Below, in pieces: positions 31,271 through 43,084 of a DNA stretch of 64,000 bases; within the stretch, counting starts at the first letter, position 1; the number at the start of each line of letters is the position of its first letter. The stretch covers positions 244,103 to 308,102 of the forward strand of contig WPIO01000201.1 of assembly GCA_009760855.2 (NCBI GenBank), written 5' to 3'. Origin of the DNA: Cristatella mucedo. Taxonomy: Eukaryota; Bryozoa; Phylactolaemata; Cristatellidae. The notes beneath the pieces are model-generated. The model had not been told where the DNA came from, did no database searches, and was given only the letters and a program-made list of their open reading frames with translations. A program made the translations under genes and the position numbers.

Positions 31271-33660
31271 ATTAAATGAATTTAAAAGAACTACGATTAC
31301 GACTGTTGCGTTGAACTCAGCTTAGCCATAAGCTTCAACTGCACATTTCACTTGATCAGCGAATCCAACTATTCAAGGACCCATGAGAATGAATGGCACT
31401 TCCTGTGTCCAATGAGCTTCCGGCGTGCGGCGAGACGTGGCAGCCAATCAGTACACACCACGCCAACAACCGCCGGCTGAACAGACGGGTGCGTGCACTG
31501 CAGAACCGTCCCGACCGATGGGCTAGGCTATCAGTGGTCCGGCTATTGACTGCGCCAGGAAGACAAGCTAAAATATTCATCAAAGCATACTACTGAGGTG
31601 AGTAAAACGAATATAGAGTCTGGTTGCCATGCTGTTGCCGCTGGAGCGTGCAACGCAGCGCCACCTACGCCAAATGTGGCCTCCTGAGGCCATGCGGCGT
31701 ACAATGTGACGTCCTTCAGCTGCTCACTGCCAACCATTGTTCTCAAAACGCGAGAGCTCAAGTCTCAAGTCACGATAGCCAAATACCGAAAGAGAAGCCT
31801 AGACATCGTGAAGCAATTGCCAGGGGCCACAATTCGCAGCGACCGGCTGTAGAAGGCTACCGGCACCCCACCCATGTTCGGTTCCCTTTAAGATAAAAAT
31901 ACCGGTTTATTTATACTAATTTATCATGATTAAATTTATTTTGGAGCATAGTGCTGATAAACCAAGGTCAGCAAATGACGAGGAGTGCGCACAGCGGTGT
32001 TAAGTGGCGAAATGCAAGAATGGGCTCAGCCGACCAATAAGTCAATGGTAGTTGAAATGCAGGAGGACGAGGGAGTGAACCTAGCGTTTCCACGCAATGC
32101 AGTCGGGCACTACAGTTAGTTTGATGAGCAGTACCTTAGCAGCTGAATAGCTGCATGAGGGCCATCGGACGAAGACGCGAAGGCAGGGGTGGCTATCCAA
32201 ACTCCTCGCGAAGTGCGAGCGTTTACAGTGCATGAAATTGCTCTCGCAATCTCTCAAAGCATTCCATACATGCGTGCATGACTGGCTGCCGACCAGACTC
32301 GCTCACGACTTACTTTTTAATGTGAGAGCAAGTCGTAAGGCCCCTATCCTTCGACAGTGAGCTGACCTTAACAAGATGCAGGAAACAGTTTGGCTGATTG
32401 GCAGGAAAAGTTAGGAGCAGGCGAAAGCTATGAAAAAGTCTGCATAATTCATAAGCAGTGCCAAATGTGCCGTTACGCTTCGGCAATATCGAAAACCTGT
32501 GATGCGCCATCTTCCAAGCATTCCCCGTTCCAGTCGGAGCCAGCGCAGGCATCAGGGGAAGACCAACAAATCTCGTAGGTTCATTTTATATAGCAGCAGA
32601 ACAGCTTGACTGGCTGTCAATGCCAATTGGTGTGGGCAGGAAGGAATTTCCTGCGTGTAGCCTCGCACCCATAACTTGGGCCGTGAAGTACGAGCACCTT
32701 CCTGCTGGCCTAAGAACCTATTCTTATGCTTGGTCTAAATACTCGCGGCACAGAGAAAGTCAAGCTTGGAGTTACTGCATGGCATGGTTACTGTTCCTGC
32801 GTGCTCACCATGCATGCATGCAGAGATATGAGGAGGAGGAAGAAGTATCAAAGGCTGAATGAAGGAAGGCCTGTCAGATTTGCAGACAGTCGTAGAGCTC
32901 ACCCAGAGCAGCCCGGCTCCGATTGTTTAATGTGAGAATAGCGGTACTCGGAATACATAAGCAGGTGAATGGCAGGCAAGAGTAGGTCATTTAAAGGCAG
33001 GATGCAAATGTATTTACCTTGCAACAGGGCAGCTAAAATTTGCAAGGCTGCTGTCAAACGTTGTATAATGTCCTATACGTCCAAGAGTGATTCATAGCCG
33101 ACCACTACAACGGCAGGCGTGTGTGCAGCATCGTCCTACGTATGGTATTCGATAATTATATGAAATTGGCAGAGCATCCTCTAAGAATCACCTTTTCTGA
33201 GCACTTATTATGTACTGCAATTTAAACCAGTCCACAGGGTTACTGCTACTATGCATAAAGCCGGCATGCATAGCTGCAGATAGAACTTCACATGAAGCTA
33301 ATAAAATACTGAGAAAGAAGAGTGCATTTTCAGCTTCTGTCTAGCTGACGGATGTCAAATCAGGAAATGGGACGTCTAGTCTCCTAAACATGCTGCCTGC
33401 CAGGCAGCCACACAGTATAGCAGCTCGAGAGGATAGCATCAGCTAGCTGCCTGTTGCCTAGAGGCCGTTGGCAATTAAAACGTCACCAGTAGGCGGCATC
33501 CATATGCAGGAGTGGATTTCGACTCACCGAGCCTATTTGTAGCCTAATTATAAAAAAGACCACCCGCCTTCTGTGAAACGTCCCAAAACTAGAGCTGCTG
33601 CCCGCCCCAGAGCCGGTTAATCAAAAGACATGTCCATTTTTTTGGCTGATTGGAGCTGAC
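31271..33660. other. No recognised gene
   Basis: Frames up to 90 codons (31624-31896 +) have no motif. Near 33019 there is a GCAACAGGGCAGCT word shared with 28.7 kb. Confidence 0.35.
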
Positions 33661-33749
33661 TCATACATGCACCGAGGAGTCCAGTGCCAGTCATCGATAC
33701 AAAATACCAGCGTACTAACACCGGTGGTAACAGGCAGGCCTAACCCTAA

Positions 33750-33762
33750 CGGGGGGGGGGGG
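33750..33762. repeat. Poly-G run
   Basis: Eleven or so consecutive G bases. It is a likely site of length polymorphism or sequencing slippage. Confidence 0.85.
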
Positions 33763-33864
33763 TGGTGGGAACCTTTCACCAAGCTTCTCCCACACAAACG
33801 TTGTATAATTCTTTTGTATAGCCCCCTAATAGAACTTAATTATACTCCATTCAATCACTTCACG

Positions 33865-33950
33865 TATGCCACAGGGTTCAAGCCCACGACATCAGTCAGA
33901 CCTTGGTCGGGGCTAGTGCCTTAACCGCTGGACCAAACCTTGCTGTTTCT
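33865..33950 (-). mobile_element. tRNA-like SINE (family 2), best copy
   Basis: On the minus strand, TGGTCCAGCGGTTAAGGC (33935-33918) is an excellent A box. GGGCTTGAACCC (about 33885-33874) is a near-canonical B box, at tRNA spacing. The arms do not form a complete tRNA: the acceptor and anticodon stems are unclear, so I call a tRNA-derived SINE rather than a tRNA gene. The 1.5-kb fragment has the same A-B order. Confidence 0.6.
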
Positions 33951-34477
33951 TGTGGTCATGGTCATGGTGAGTGTCTGGCTACTGTGGCGGTGTAACCCGC
34001 TAAGCGAAGCTCGTGCACTTTCGTGCAGGCAGCTAATGCAAAAAAATCAAGCTCAAACCCTGTAAAGCCAACGACAGACAACTAAATACTGAAAGTTTCA
34101 CATTGGAGAATCGATTGAGGCTGCTACCCGCATCGATGGAACAACAACACAGTGGGCATTTTCGAGGCATTTGTGAGCATGTACACCTAACTCTTTAGGT
34201 AAATATTGAAGGCACCTAGTTAGCAGTGATCGACTAACCGGCCTCGGCGACTGACACGGGCATTAACTACTTGCTGTGGCATGGAGTATCGGCGACAGGA
34301 TCACTCATAAATAGAGGCCGCAGCAACCGGTGTAGGGTTGCCATGGATGAGACAGGTACAGGGTTATTTTTGTACTAGCTATGTGTCCAGCGCCCACTCG
34401 GCCACCGGCAAAGCAGCAGCAGCCGGCCGGCTTTCAGGAGTGCAGCAGGCGCCACACGTGCTCGGCCAGGTACTCAC
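33951..34477. other. No recognised gene
   Basis: No supported features apart from a short GGTCAT triplication at about 33954-33968. Confidence 0.35.
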
Positions 34478-34784
34478 AGGATGCCACAAGAAAGGCACTT
34501 CGGCAGCCAGGCCGGCAGTGAAAGCACGTATTCGTCGTCATTTCCTGCTCTGTCGTGGATTTGATGTGCTCACCACAGTGGACCGCCTCCAGAATAGCAG
34601 TCGGCTGCTTGGCAGGTGTCGGGCTACTACTCTCAAATCCAGATACCTCGTGACCCAATTTGCTAATGGCTATCTCAACGGTTGTGCTTCCGCCGATGAG
34701 CGAATCGTCAATTGAGTAACCCAAGCTGTTCGTACTTCGGGCAGCCGCCGTTGCGTTGGTATGCTGTGCATCGGCAACCTCCAT
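34478..34784 (-). CDS. Candidate first coding exon, unknown Ser/Thr-rich protein
   Basis: A true ATG at 34784-34782 in good context (GGCATGG) opens a 116-codon frame that ends in TGA at 34434. Nearly all codons follow the purine-N-pyrimidine bias of coding DNA. Near residue 102 a strong donor, CATCCT|GTGAGT, lies at 34478/34477, so the coding exon could be about 307 nt. The translation starts MEVADAQHTNATAAARSTNS and later has a Cys/His cluster (TCFHCRPGC) that could bind metal. I do not recognise the family. Overlapping plus-strand frames (34338-34715) are shadows. Confidence 0.4.
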
Positions 34785-35480
34785 GCCGTGCGACCACTGC
34801 TACCTCAGGGTTCTTAGGGCAGGACTCGACAAGGGTCTTTCATGTTCAGGAGCTTCATGACTGCAAGAAAGGATGGCCGTTGACAAAGCTGAAGGTTGTC
34901 AAAAGCACGAGGGCATGCAGGCCACGGTCTGGAAGCAGCAAAATAGCATGCACCACACTGAAAGCTAGTGCAACCCGATAGCACCAGAAGCAGCAGCTGA
35001 GTTGAGAGCAGCAGCTGAACTCTATCGAGCTGCTGAAGATATTGACGAGTAAAACAGCCTATCGACACCTTAATTAGGCTAAGCCAGGGTTCTTAAAACA
35101 GCCGTGGCATAACATATCAGCTGGATTCAAGAGAAAATTATTTTCTCGCGTATATGAGTAGTGCTCTATTTATTCCTGCATTCTCTAGATTGTCGGCACA
35201 CTATCTGCAGGGTGATCACGCCGGCTGATAAAAATGTGCAAGCCACGTTAGCATGAACAAAATCCACAGTCAATAATAGTGCGGTCTCGGTAAGCATCGA
35301 GCCTGAGTTCCCAGCTTTCTAGCAGTGGCCTTTCTTATTTGAATTTATAGAATAGGCAGACTTGCACTTCTGCGTTTGAAGTGGAGGAAACTGGCTGAAC
35401 ACGAGTAGACAACCCCTTTGAGTTCTTGTTAGTGCCACAATAGGGCATGCTACATGACCATTGGCATACTGCCTTTTTAG
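34785..35480. other. No recognised gene
   Basis: Frames at 34712-34981 (+) and 34814-35068 (-) overlap and lack motifs. Confidence 0.35.
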
Positions 35481-35694
35481 CATTGCTCAAGAGCTTGGAA
35501 ATGAATTTGGTTCTTCTGCATGCTACATCAAAGTTTTGCTGTTAATATTATCACTAGAAGATACTGAGAATGCCTATGAGGCCAGTGGCGACATGTTGAG
35601 GGGGGAAACAGACTTTATGAGCCATGACAGTCTCGGCTCACTTAGTGCTACCTTGACGAAAGCCATGCACAACTTAGCTGCAGGAGGAGACTAG
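35481..35694 (+). CDS. Candidate terminal exon, unknown function
   Basis: A good acceptor, TACTGCCTTTTTAG, ends at 35480. The frame from 35481 is open for about 70 codons to TAG at 35692-35694. Composition and codon bias look coding, for example ELGNEFGSSACYIKVLLLIL and MSHDSLGSLSATLTKAMHN. There is no ATG upstream in frame, which suits an internal or terminal exon. No polyadenylation signal was seen close by. Confidence 0.3.
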
Positions 35695-36739
35695 ACACGA
35701 CTACAAAAAACACTGAACTTGTAGGTGGCACGTTTGTGAGTGGTAGGTACCAAAAGCTATACATTGCAACATGTCCACTAACATGGCAGTCGAGGGTAAG
35801 CACATGCCACGAAGACAAGTAGTGAGCAAGGCTCACACTGGTAAGCAAGGAGAACAACAAACCCAACTATTACGTTAACATCGGAGCTAATTTTGTCTCT
35901 GCGACTGTACTCAGCTGTTTGAACTGCATCGCAGAGATTGCTACTAACCTTCAGCCAGAATTACGTGAGAGTGACAACGGCATTGAACAGCTATTATCAG
36001 CAGCGAACCACTCTTAATCTGTTAAAATCCTAAGATCCCCCTAAACTACAAAGTTTCTCATCTTCCTTTAAAATTTCTTCCCACGTTTTGCCCATTCGTC
36101 TTTGTTTAGCGTATACCAATCTCGGATAGGACAGTCTGGGCCGTTCAATATTTCAACAAGAAATTTCAACAAGAACGGGACCATGGTGCATCCTGCTGTT
36201 GCTATTTACTCTTCAACTAGAACTTTGAAAAACTCTGTATACAACCTATTGTAGCCGGCATTAGGAGTCACGAAGCCACAGAAATATCGAACGTATCGCA
36301 TTGGCTGCTGGTACGTTGCTCAGCTGCGCCGGACTGAACCATAAATTGCATGAAGACATCCAGTTCGGTGTTCTGTAACAGTGATCCCAAGAATCATGAG
36401 GCTCAGGCCAAGAGCTTCAGTGTCCAATCCGAAACTACCCAGCACCAGAAAGTCTTCCATAAGCTATGTCATCGACAAAAAGTCTGTCTGGTAGTATATG
36501 GATTGCAGAAGAAGGAAAACGTGTAATGAGGCTTCGAATCTACTAGAACTGCCATTGCCAGCCCACTGGGAATTGACAATGCAGTCGGCAGATGTGCAGT
36601 TCCAGATTACTGGGCGCCAAATACCGACTCGGGCGACAGCAATGCTTTACAACCCCACCGTTAGTATCCATCAGCTGCAAGGTTCCAAAGCTTTGATATG
36701 TCACTAGTGGAATTCCAATTTTTCTCTCGAACAAATCTC
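35695..36739. other. No recognised gene
   Basis: A short tandem, TTTCAACAAGAAATTTCAAC, is at about 36151-36175. The 69-codon frame at 36498-36707 has no motif. Confidence 0.35.
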
Positions 36740-37030
36740 CTGTTTATCATTCTGTCTACGTGTCTCTCTCTCTCTCACAGCCTCCATGGCTCTCTCTCCC
36801 TCTTTCTTTCTCTGTCTGTCTGTCTCATTTTCTCGTTCTCTCTCTCTCTCTCTCTGCTTCTCTCTCTCTGTCTGTCTGTCTGTCTGTCTGTCTCAGTTTC
36901 TCCCTCTCTCTCTCTCTCTGCCTCTCTCCCTCTCTGCTGTCTTTATGTCTTTGTGCTCCCATTCCGCCTTCTTGCTGTCATTCAATCCTCTGAGCTGTCA
37001 ATTTCTGTGTCTCCCTCTCTGTCTTTGTAT
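36740..37030. repeat. CT-rich tract with (CTGT)n segment
   Basis: Interrupted CT runs cover about 290 bp, including CTGTCTGTCTGTCTGTCTGT at about 36868-36895. All three plus-strand frames are open with Leu/Ser-rich translations, which is a sign of the repeat and not of a gene. Confidence 0.9.
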
Positions 37031-39560
37031 ATCTCTTAATGCTTTGGTCTTTATCTCTTCCTATTTTTGTAAGCACTTAGAGAAACGGTACTTCAACAGG
37101 GCATGACAGTATGGAAATAGCAGTAAATACCAAGAAGTAATTATGTGAGCGTAGCCCAAAATGCAAAAAAGATGCTAGGCAAAGAACTTTCTGGTAAGCT
37201 CCATAATGCACGCACGAGAGAGATAATGGACTGCGAAACTATGGCGCCGCACTTGCACACAGCTTACCGACTACGTCTCTCTGCCAAACTAGAATCACTG
37301 TCTATCGTTAACTATATCATCTCTCTCCCTAGTTTATCTTTTGCCTTGGCTCTCGACTGTCCTATCATGACATTCTGAACACTGACTAACATCTTTCCTC
37401 TGCAGCCCATCTTACAATATTTTTTTGTCAGTGCATCACTGCGTCGGATATACCAAAAGAAGATGGGCTGGCCTCTATAGCTTCATAGGGTGCAAACTAT
37501 GTCATCTGAAAGATGGACTGTGCTTCAGCAGGCTGATTTCGTAAGGTAGAAATAATCATAGCACTGACTCCAAAGATGCCTGCTGTGAAGTTGGCAGTGT
37601 CAGAAATCCAGGCACCTCCAATTTACTGCCTGCCTTGGGTTGCAACATGTTCGCTAAGCTGCACAAAGAAGAAACTCTAATTTCCAGGAGACTGTGCAGC
37701 ACAGATCACTTGACGTCGGTTACCAAACGCTAAGAGAACTGGCATAGAGCTTTTCGATTACATACGACCATACTAACGGCCGCGCTCTCTCTCTCACACA
37801 CTCTCATGCTCTCCCCCTTTCTTTCTCTATTTTCTATTTGGGTTGTGCAAAAATCGTTAAGTTTTACAAGACTTGGATGTCTGCTACAGCTGCCGTTGCT
37901 GCCTAACAAAGCCACTGTCAACAAAGATGCAATCAAGTGGTTGCCCGTCTCGGTTTCTCTTCGACTGCGTGATATGTGCACAACGTAAATCAGTACCTTC
38001 AGTAGACAATATATGAGAAAGAAAAGGCGAGGGAAGATCACTAGCTGACCAAACTCCACATATTGTATATGCAAAGCCGGAAGTCAAGACGTGTTGACGA
38101 AAGCCAGCATTTTGGGTCTATTATACTCACAACGAAGGATGAATGGAACACGAAACATTGGCAGGACGATGGTGAACAAAATGTCCCACTTAACTGCATA
38201 CCCTCACTCTGGACCTCAAATCTATCGGTCACTCCTCTCCTCTCTTTATGATTTGTCTCAGCTTTTGTTGGTCGTCATCCTTCAAAAGTCTGCACAGCTT
38301 TCCTCCCAGTTTCCTACCGCTACTTCTGCAATTAAAGCAACCTTTACCGGTTTCGCGAGGCTTTTTGCTATCATTAAGCAGGAATGGCTTATCGATGTGG
38401 TTCGACAAAGATATCAAAACGGTGTGGGAACACAGTCAATGTGCTGCAGCTATCCTTCAACTTCAACAACAAGTTCAAAACACGGATCAATTCAAACCAT
38501 TTACAATTAGATTGGGTGTTGAAAAATAATACCTAATCGACCAGGAGTAATGCCGAGACTCCGTATTGCCGATCTGTTGCTGTACCACTTGAGCTATCGT
38601 GACTACTTTTTTCATTTGAGGTCGCACACAAACTGGCTTCTTCGCATGGCAACACAAAGCCAAAGCCATTTCCTGTTTACCATATACCTGAGCTCCATAT
38701 ATGTTGACCCAGGCGTACATAATGTAACCACAATTTACGTAAGACTAGGCAGCTCATTGTTATCAAAGCCTGCTCTCCCAAGAACATATAGGGGTGAGCG
38801 ATCAACTTCCTGCCCTTAACCATTCTCACAACAAAGGGACCAGCTATTACCTTTACCTTCAATCTCCTGCCCTAAACCACCTGGGTGACAAAACAGCTAT
38901 CAATAAACTTAAAATTCGTGTCCTAAAACATTTTGAGTTAGGTGCTCTCCCCTCCCAGCCTCCTACTTGATAAGAGGTTGGTTTATGGAAGACCCATAAG
39001 GCATTGAACTGGAACAAGTCTAGAAATCAGCTACAAATGCCATCCCTAGCAAAATCAATGCTTTCCAGAGCTGCTGAATAAATATAGCCAGCAGGAAGCA
39101 GATGAGCCACGTCCACCAGGCCAGCTTTGTGTACACTGTTGTCAACACAATTACCTACAGGGACCCTTTTCTTAGTCTGTTAACAGTAGACTTCCTTGAC
39201 CGACTCAAACTGTTCATCCCTCTCCTAAACTTAAGCTCTCTCTCCTTCATGTCTCTACTGTATCTGCAGTGTTTCAATTTTCTATCTTGTCTCTACCGTT
39301 GTATCTCTCTGCTAGTATGTGCCACAATTTTGCTCTCACATTACTCAGTTTACTCAAGGACAACTATAAATGCAAGGGACCCAGAGATTAGAAGTGTCAG
39401 ATATAAGAAAGATCGACTCGTTGTAAAGAAAGTATTTTCGTGAAGCCAGAGTGCCTGGAAATGATCTGGACCTTCCACGGTTCACACGATAGCAATCAAC
39501 ATGACAATAGTGGCACAGAGGGGGCAGGTGTGGCAAACATTTCTATTATGTCATGATATT
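37031..39560. other. No recognised gene
   Basis: Frames up to 139 codons (38091-38510 +) overlap others in different frames, with no family motif. The composition drifts to T/C-rich near 39200-39350. Confidence 0.35.
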
Positions 39561-39564
39561 ACTC

Positions 39565-39665
39565 CCCATTCAATCGCGTTTCCCTTTGCAGCAAATTTAA
39601 AATGCCTAGCAACAGATTGAGTTCTCTGAGGGCGCTTTATCAAGTGCATTACTACTATTAAAATT
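39565..39665 (+). mobile_element. LINE-A extreme 3' end
   Basis: CATTCAATCGCGTTTCCCTT, GCAGCAAATTTAAAATGCC and GAGTTCTCTGAGGGCGCTTT followed by ATCAAGTGCATTACTACTAT. This is the end of a 5'-truncated copy with a short ATT-type tail. Confidence 0.9.
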
Positions 39666-40675
39666 ATGATTTCGTACATGCATATGTTTCTTTAGACGTA
39701 CCAGCTGCTAACCTATTCTGTCCATTCGAGTCCAAGGCTGCAGGCGCCACCGACTCTCTGTGTCGTCTCGTCAGTAAGTTCACCCCTTTGCTGATTCGGT
39801 GAGCAGAGAGCATTATAATGAGCTCCTGTCTCTTACAGACACACCACCATACACATACAGAACGTTCGATCACCATTGCTTTAGGACGCCTCCCAAGACG
39901 TGTTTCACAGTTTCAAATTGCAGAAACCTCATCTTATTAGAAACTATTGGCAACTTGTGGTTTGAACATTATATTATACTGTGGCTGGTTTGTTGTTCTA
40001 TATACATCATATATTTTGTTTTAAGAGTGTTTATCGGTGTATAGCATTGCACCTGTAAATGTGACAAACTGATTGCGTCAAACCTTAACCAATTCGTAAG
40101 CAGTACGTGATGCGGCCGTCATTACATATTTTTTCGAAGGGAATATGGTGTACCAGCAACTGGCCACATTTAATAACCTGCTTATATGTGATGTCAGATC
40201 ACCAGCACTGGCCAGCCAACTTAATTCAACGCCCATCGGTAAAGTCCATTGTACAGTTCAGTGATGCCCGACAGTGATTCCATCAAGATCCTAGCAATTA
40301 AAGGACACTCTCCCTGATACCTTGCTGAAAGTACTTCATTCTTTTCTGCTATTGCGGCTGGCACGTAGCAACTTAGCATCCACTAAACATCCGTACTTCG
40401 CTGTGCACTGACAGCGCTGGTAGTACACTATCTTTTGACAAGCTCAACTGACTCTGAACCTTCAAAAAATGGCCAAAACATTCTCTTCGGCATGTTCACC
40501 TGGAAAGTAGCTTATTGAAATTAAGGCATCACAACCGGCTCTACCAACACTTCGACCTTTTAAGCTGGCACCTACTGTGACACACCTAACATTCTAGAAG
40601 AAGGTAACGGAATAACTCGTACTTGGATAGCCACTAGCATTCAATAGCTCGACGGTGATAAGGTTAACCTAATAC
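39666..40675. other. No recognised gene
   Basis: The 81-codon hydrophobic frame at 39799-40044 has no start or splice support. Nothing else is recognised. Confidence 0.35.
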
Positions 40676-41185
40676 CTATACGCTCGCACACACACAGTCC
40701 CGCAGACTCGCACACACACATAGATGCACACGCGCACACACACATAGATGCACACGCGCACACACATATAGATGCACATGCGTACACACAAACATACAAA
40801 CACATACACACTGACACACATACACAGGCACACACAAACAGAAACGGGTACTCAGACACAGGCTAGCAGAAGCAGACGCAGGCACACAGAAACAGGCACG
40901 CAGACACAACCGTGCACAGGCAGCTGAACATGCAGAAGTTAGGACTATGCAGTGACGCTCAGATGCAGAAACTGGTAGGCACAGACGCTGGCAGGCGCAC
41001 ATACGCTCAGACACAGACCCACTCCCTCAGATTTAATACAGATTTAGACTCACTATGCAGACACATGTACACTCGCGCAGACACAGACCCACAGCAAAGT
41101 ATCCATGCGTGCGAGTGCTCACTAGCACCCACGTCCATGTGCGCAAACACGCACACACGAATTCACACTCCACACTCTCTATCAC
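40676..41185. repeat. Degenerate CA-rich minisatellite
   Basis: CACACA-rich sequence includes about three copies of a ~26-bp unit, CGCACACACACATAGATGCA, at about 40709-40785. Longer irregular units with CAGACAC or CAGGCAC continue to about 41100. Cys-rich minus-strand frames are translated repeat. Confidence 0.9.
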
Positions 41186-42139
41186 ACTACCCATGTGCAA
41201 GTCCCTCAACATTTGAGATGCTAGTTATGCAAGGAACTTAAAGCTCTAAAATGATACTAATAGGAATTCTATGATAACCAAAGCATTTTCTAGTCTCCCA
41301 AACTTATAGGCCAAGTAGGGTGCTTCTGTGGTGCACATATTGCTGCTGGAGAATATATCAGTGAAGTTTGCTGAGCATCTTATAGTGACAGCTGCTAATA
41401 AATTCACTCATGTATGGATCGACGGGCAGATGACTATTGATCACAATGCTCTAACCTGTCTTTCGTTATGCCACCATATCTTCTTCCACCGTCTCACTTA
41501 CTGCCTACCTCACTCTATCTACACATAATCTCACACTATACCCCTAACTTTTAAGTACAAACAATCTCGCCGTCTGTCTCCCTTCTTTCTTACTTGGTTA
41601 CAACGAGGAAACCTATTGCAACAGCTCAGCATGTGCACCGTAGGGCAGATGCTACAGATGACACTGCTTGAATATGGGTCAATTCTTCACTCCCCTGGGT
41701 CGATCATCTGCGATCTAGCACCTGAGGGCTAAAGTGTGGCTAGTACACACACACTCGAGAAGTGTGCGTGGGTCACATGGGTCGTGGGTCACATGGGTCA
41801 CGCACCATAAACGAGAGCAAATACACACACATTCACATCCATACCTTTAAATTCACCTTGACAGAAAACTCGGTCAGCAAGCCTCAGTGACATTAAAGCG
41901 ATCCAGAGGTCAATGATAGGGCGCCTATATGCATGCTCCACTACAATCAGTAAGAGTAATGGCCACCGGGTCTGCCGGACACGAGTGCTGGACCAGTACT
42001 GGCCAATTGATGTGCAGGAGATTTTCTTGCTGCACCCCTACAAAGTATAGCAAGCCTTATCCTAGGGAATTTGTTGCTAATAGGATGAGAACATCAGCTG
42101 CACTGTCAAGTCAGCCTATCTTCGGGCATATGATTTTTA
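41186..42139. other. No recognised gene; short GGGTCACAT tandem
   Basis: ATGGGTCGTGGGTCACATGG forms a short tandem at about 41765-41800. A frame at 41328-41528 looks weakly coding (LLLENISVKFAEHLIVTAAN) but has no start or splice support. Confidence 0.35.
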
Positions 42140-42385
42140 TATCATAAGTGTTACAATTGCGGACGCCGCCTAAGTTATTCCATGCATCTGTAACATCCCG
42201 TCGACACTTACCCATGACGTCCTCCTACTTAGTCCCCTTACCAGTGAAACAAGACATTTAAAGGTGGTGCAAAAACGTCAAAGCTGACACAATAAACCAC
42301 TCTTTCAAAACCTGCACTGGCAGTCCATCAAAAAGTGAATCGTCTTTCAGGATTCACCACTCACAATTGGGTCCATCCCCTTAGC

Positions 42386-42545
42386 TTCGGTGGCACATTA
42401 GTTATGGCATTGCTTTTCACGAACTCGGTTCCAAGGTCGTGGGGTTGATTCATGCAGAGGACAAACCATTATTGCCGATGCAAGCCGTGGTGCTAGCTGT
42501 AAAGGCTATTCTATTGCTATACAAAAGGGGCTGCTGAATCCTCAA
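42386..42545 (+). mobile_element. SINE family 1 copy nested in a LINE
   Basis: The A-box-like GGTGGCACATTAGTTATGGC is followed by the ACGAACTCGGTTCCAAGGTC stem remnant and a B-box-like GGGGTTGATTC. The body is GTGGTGCTAGCTGTAAAGGC, then TATACAAAAGGGGCTGCTGA. It is closely parallel to the 4.1-kb copy. No clear target duplication was seen. Confidence 0.75.
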
Positions 42546-42959
42546 GAATCTATCTTTTTGTTTTATTTGTAGACATCACCCATCTAAATATGCTGCGTGC
42601 TTCTATTGCCCGACGGCAGCTTGGATTTTGAGCCATCTAGTCTAGCATTTAATTATTCCCCATCTGCGTCGCGACATCTCCTGACTTGTCCACACTTAAA
42701 AGGAAACTAGAAATGCATCTATTTATCACAGCATTTAGTTGGTCCTTGTGATTCTTCCTTTTATGTGCTTATGCATGCTGACATTGTTGCTTGCTGCCAC
42801 TAACCACACTTGCAGGCAGATAATGTGCATGTCACTCCTAACCATGTTATTCCTGTGGTCTATTGAGCTTCCTACTAATAACCATTCAATCGTGCTTATT
42901 TTGCAGCAATTTTAAAGAGCCCAGACAGAGATTGAGTTCTCTGAGGGCGCTTTTCCGAA

Positions 42960-42992
42960 TTTATTATTATATTATTATTATTATTATTATTA
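42960..42992. repeat. (ATT)n tail
   Basis: ATT trinucleotide run at the end of the LINE-A copy. Confidence 0.9.
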
Positions 42993-43084
42993 ATCAGCCT
43001 GAAGGGATCCTCGTAAGGACAGCATAAGTGTGTACACACAAAAATCCAGAAACTCGCTAGCACTATCGAGACAGCAATAGACGT

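Larger units (their letters stand above)
42140..42995 (+). mobile_element. LINE-A copy (C-terminal coding to tail) interrupted by a SINE
   Basis: Diverged RT C-terminal sequence precedes 42386. After the SINE the LINE resumes with the CPHLKRKLEMHLFITAFSW-type C-terminus at about 42685-42745. Then come the 3' UTR, the hairpin region GAGTTCTCTGAGGGCGCTTT and an ATT tail to 42992. The coding frame is broken. Confidence 0.8.

Noticed and set aside
33865-33950. Possible functional tRNA gene
   Set aside because: Good A and B boxes, but no complete acceptor stem, anticodon arm or terminator. A SINE with related fragments fits better.
36151-36175. Short tandem TTTCAACAAGAAATTTCAAC
   Set aside because: Two copies of a ~14-bp word only. 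Not informative.
36698-37106. Overlapping Ser/Leu/Cys-rich frames
   Set aside because: Translated CT and CTGT microsatellite.
40641-41014. Cys/Val-rich minus-strand frames resembling a cysteine-rich protein
   Set aside because: They follow the CA/CACA repeat in all frames. No signal peptide or conserved cysteine pattern.
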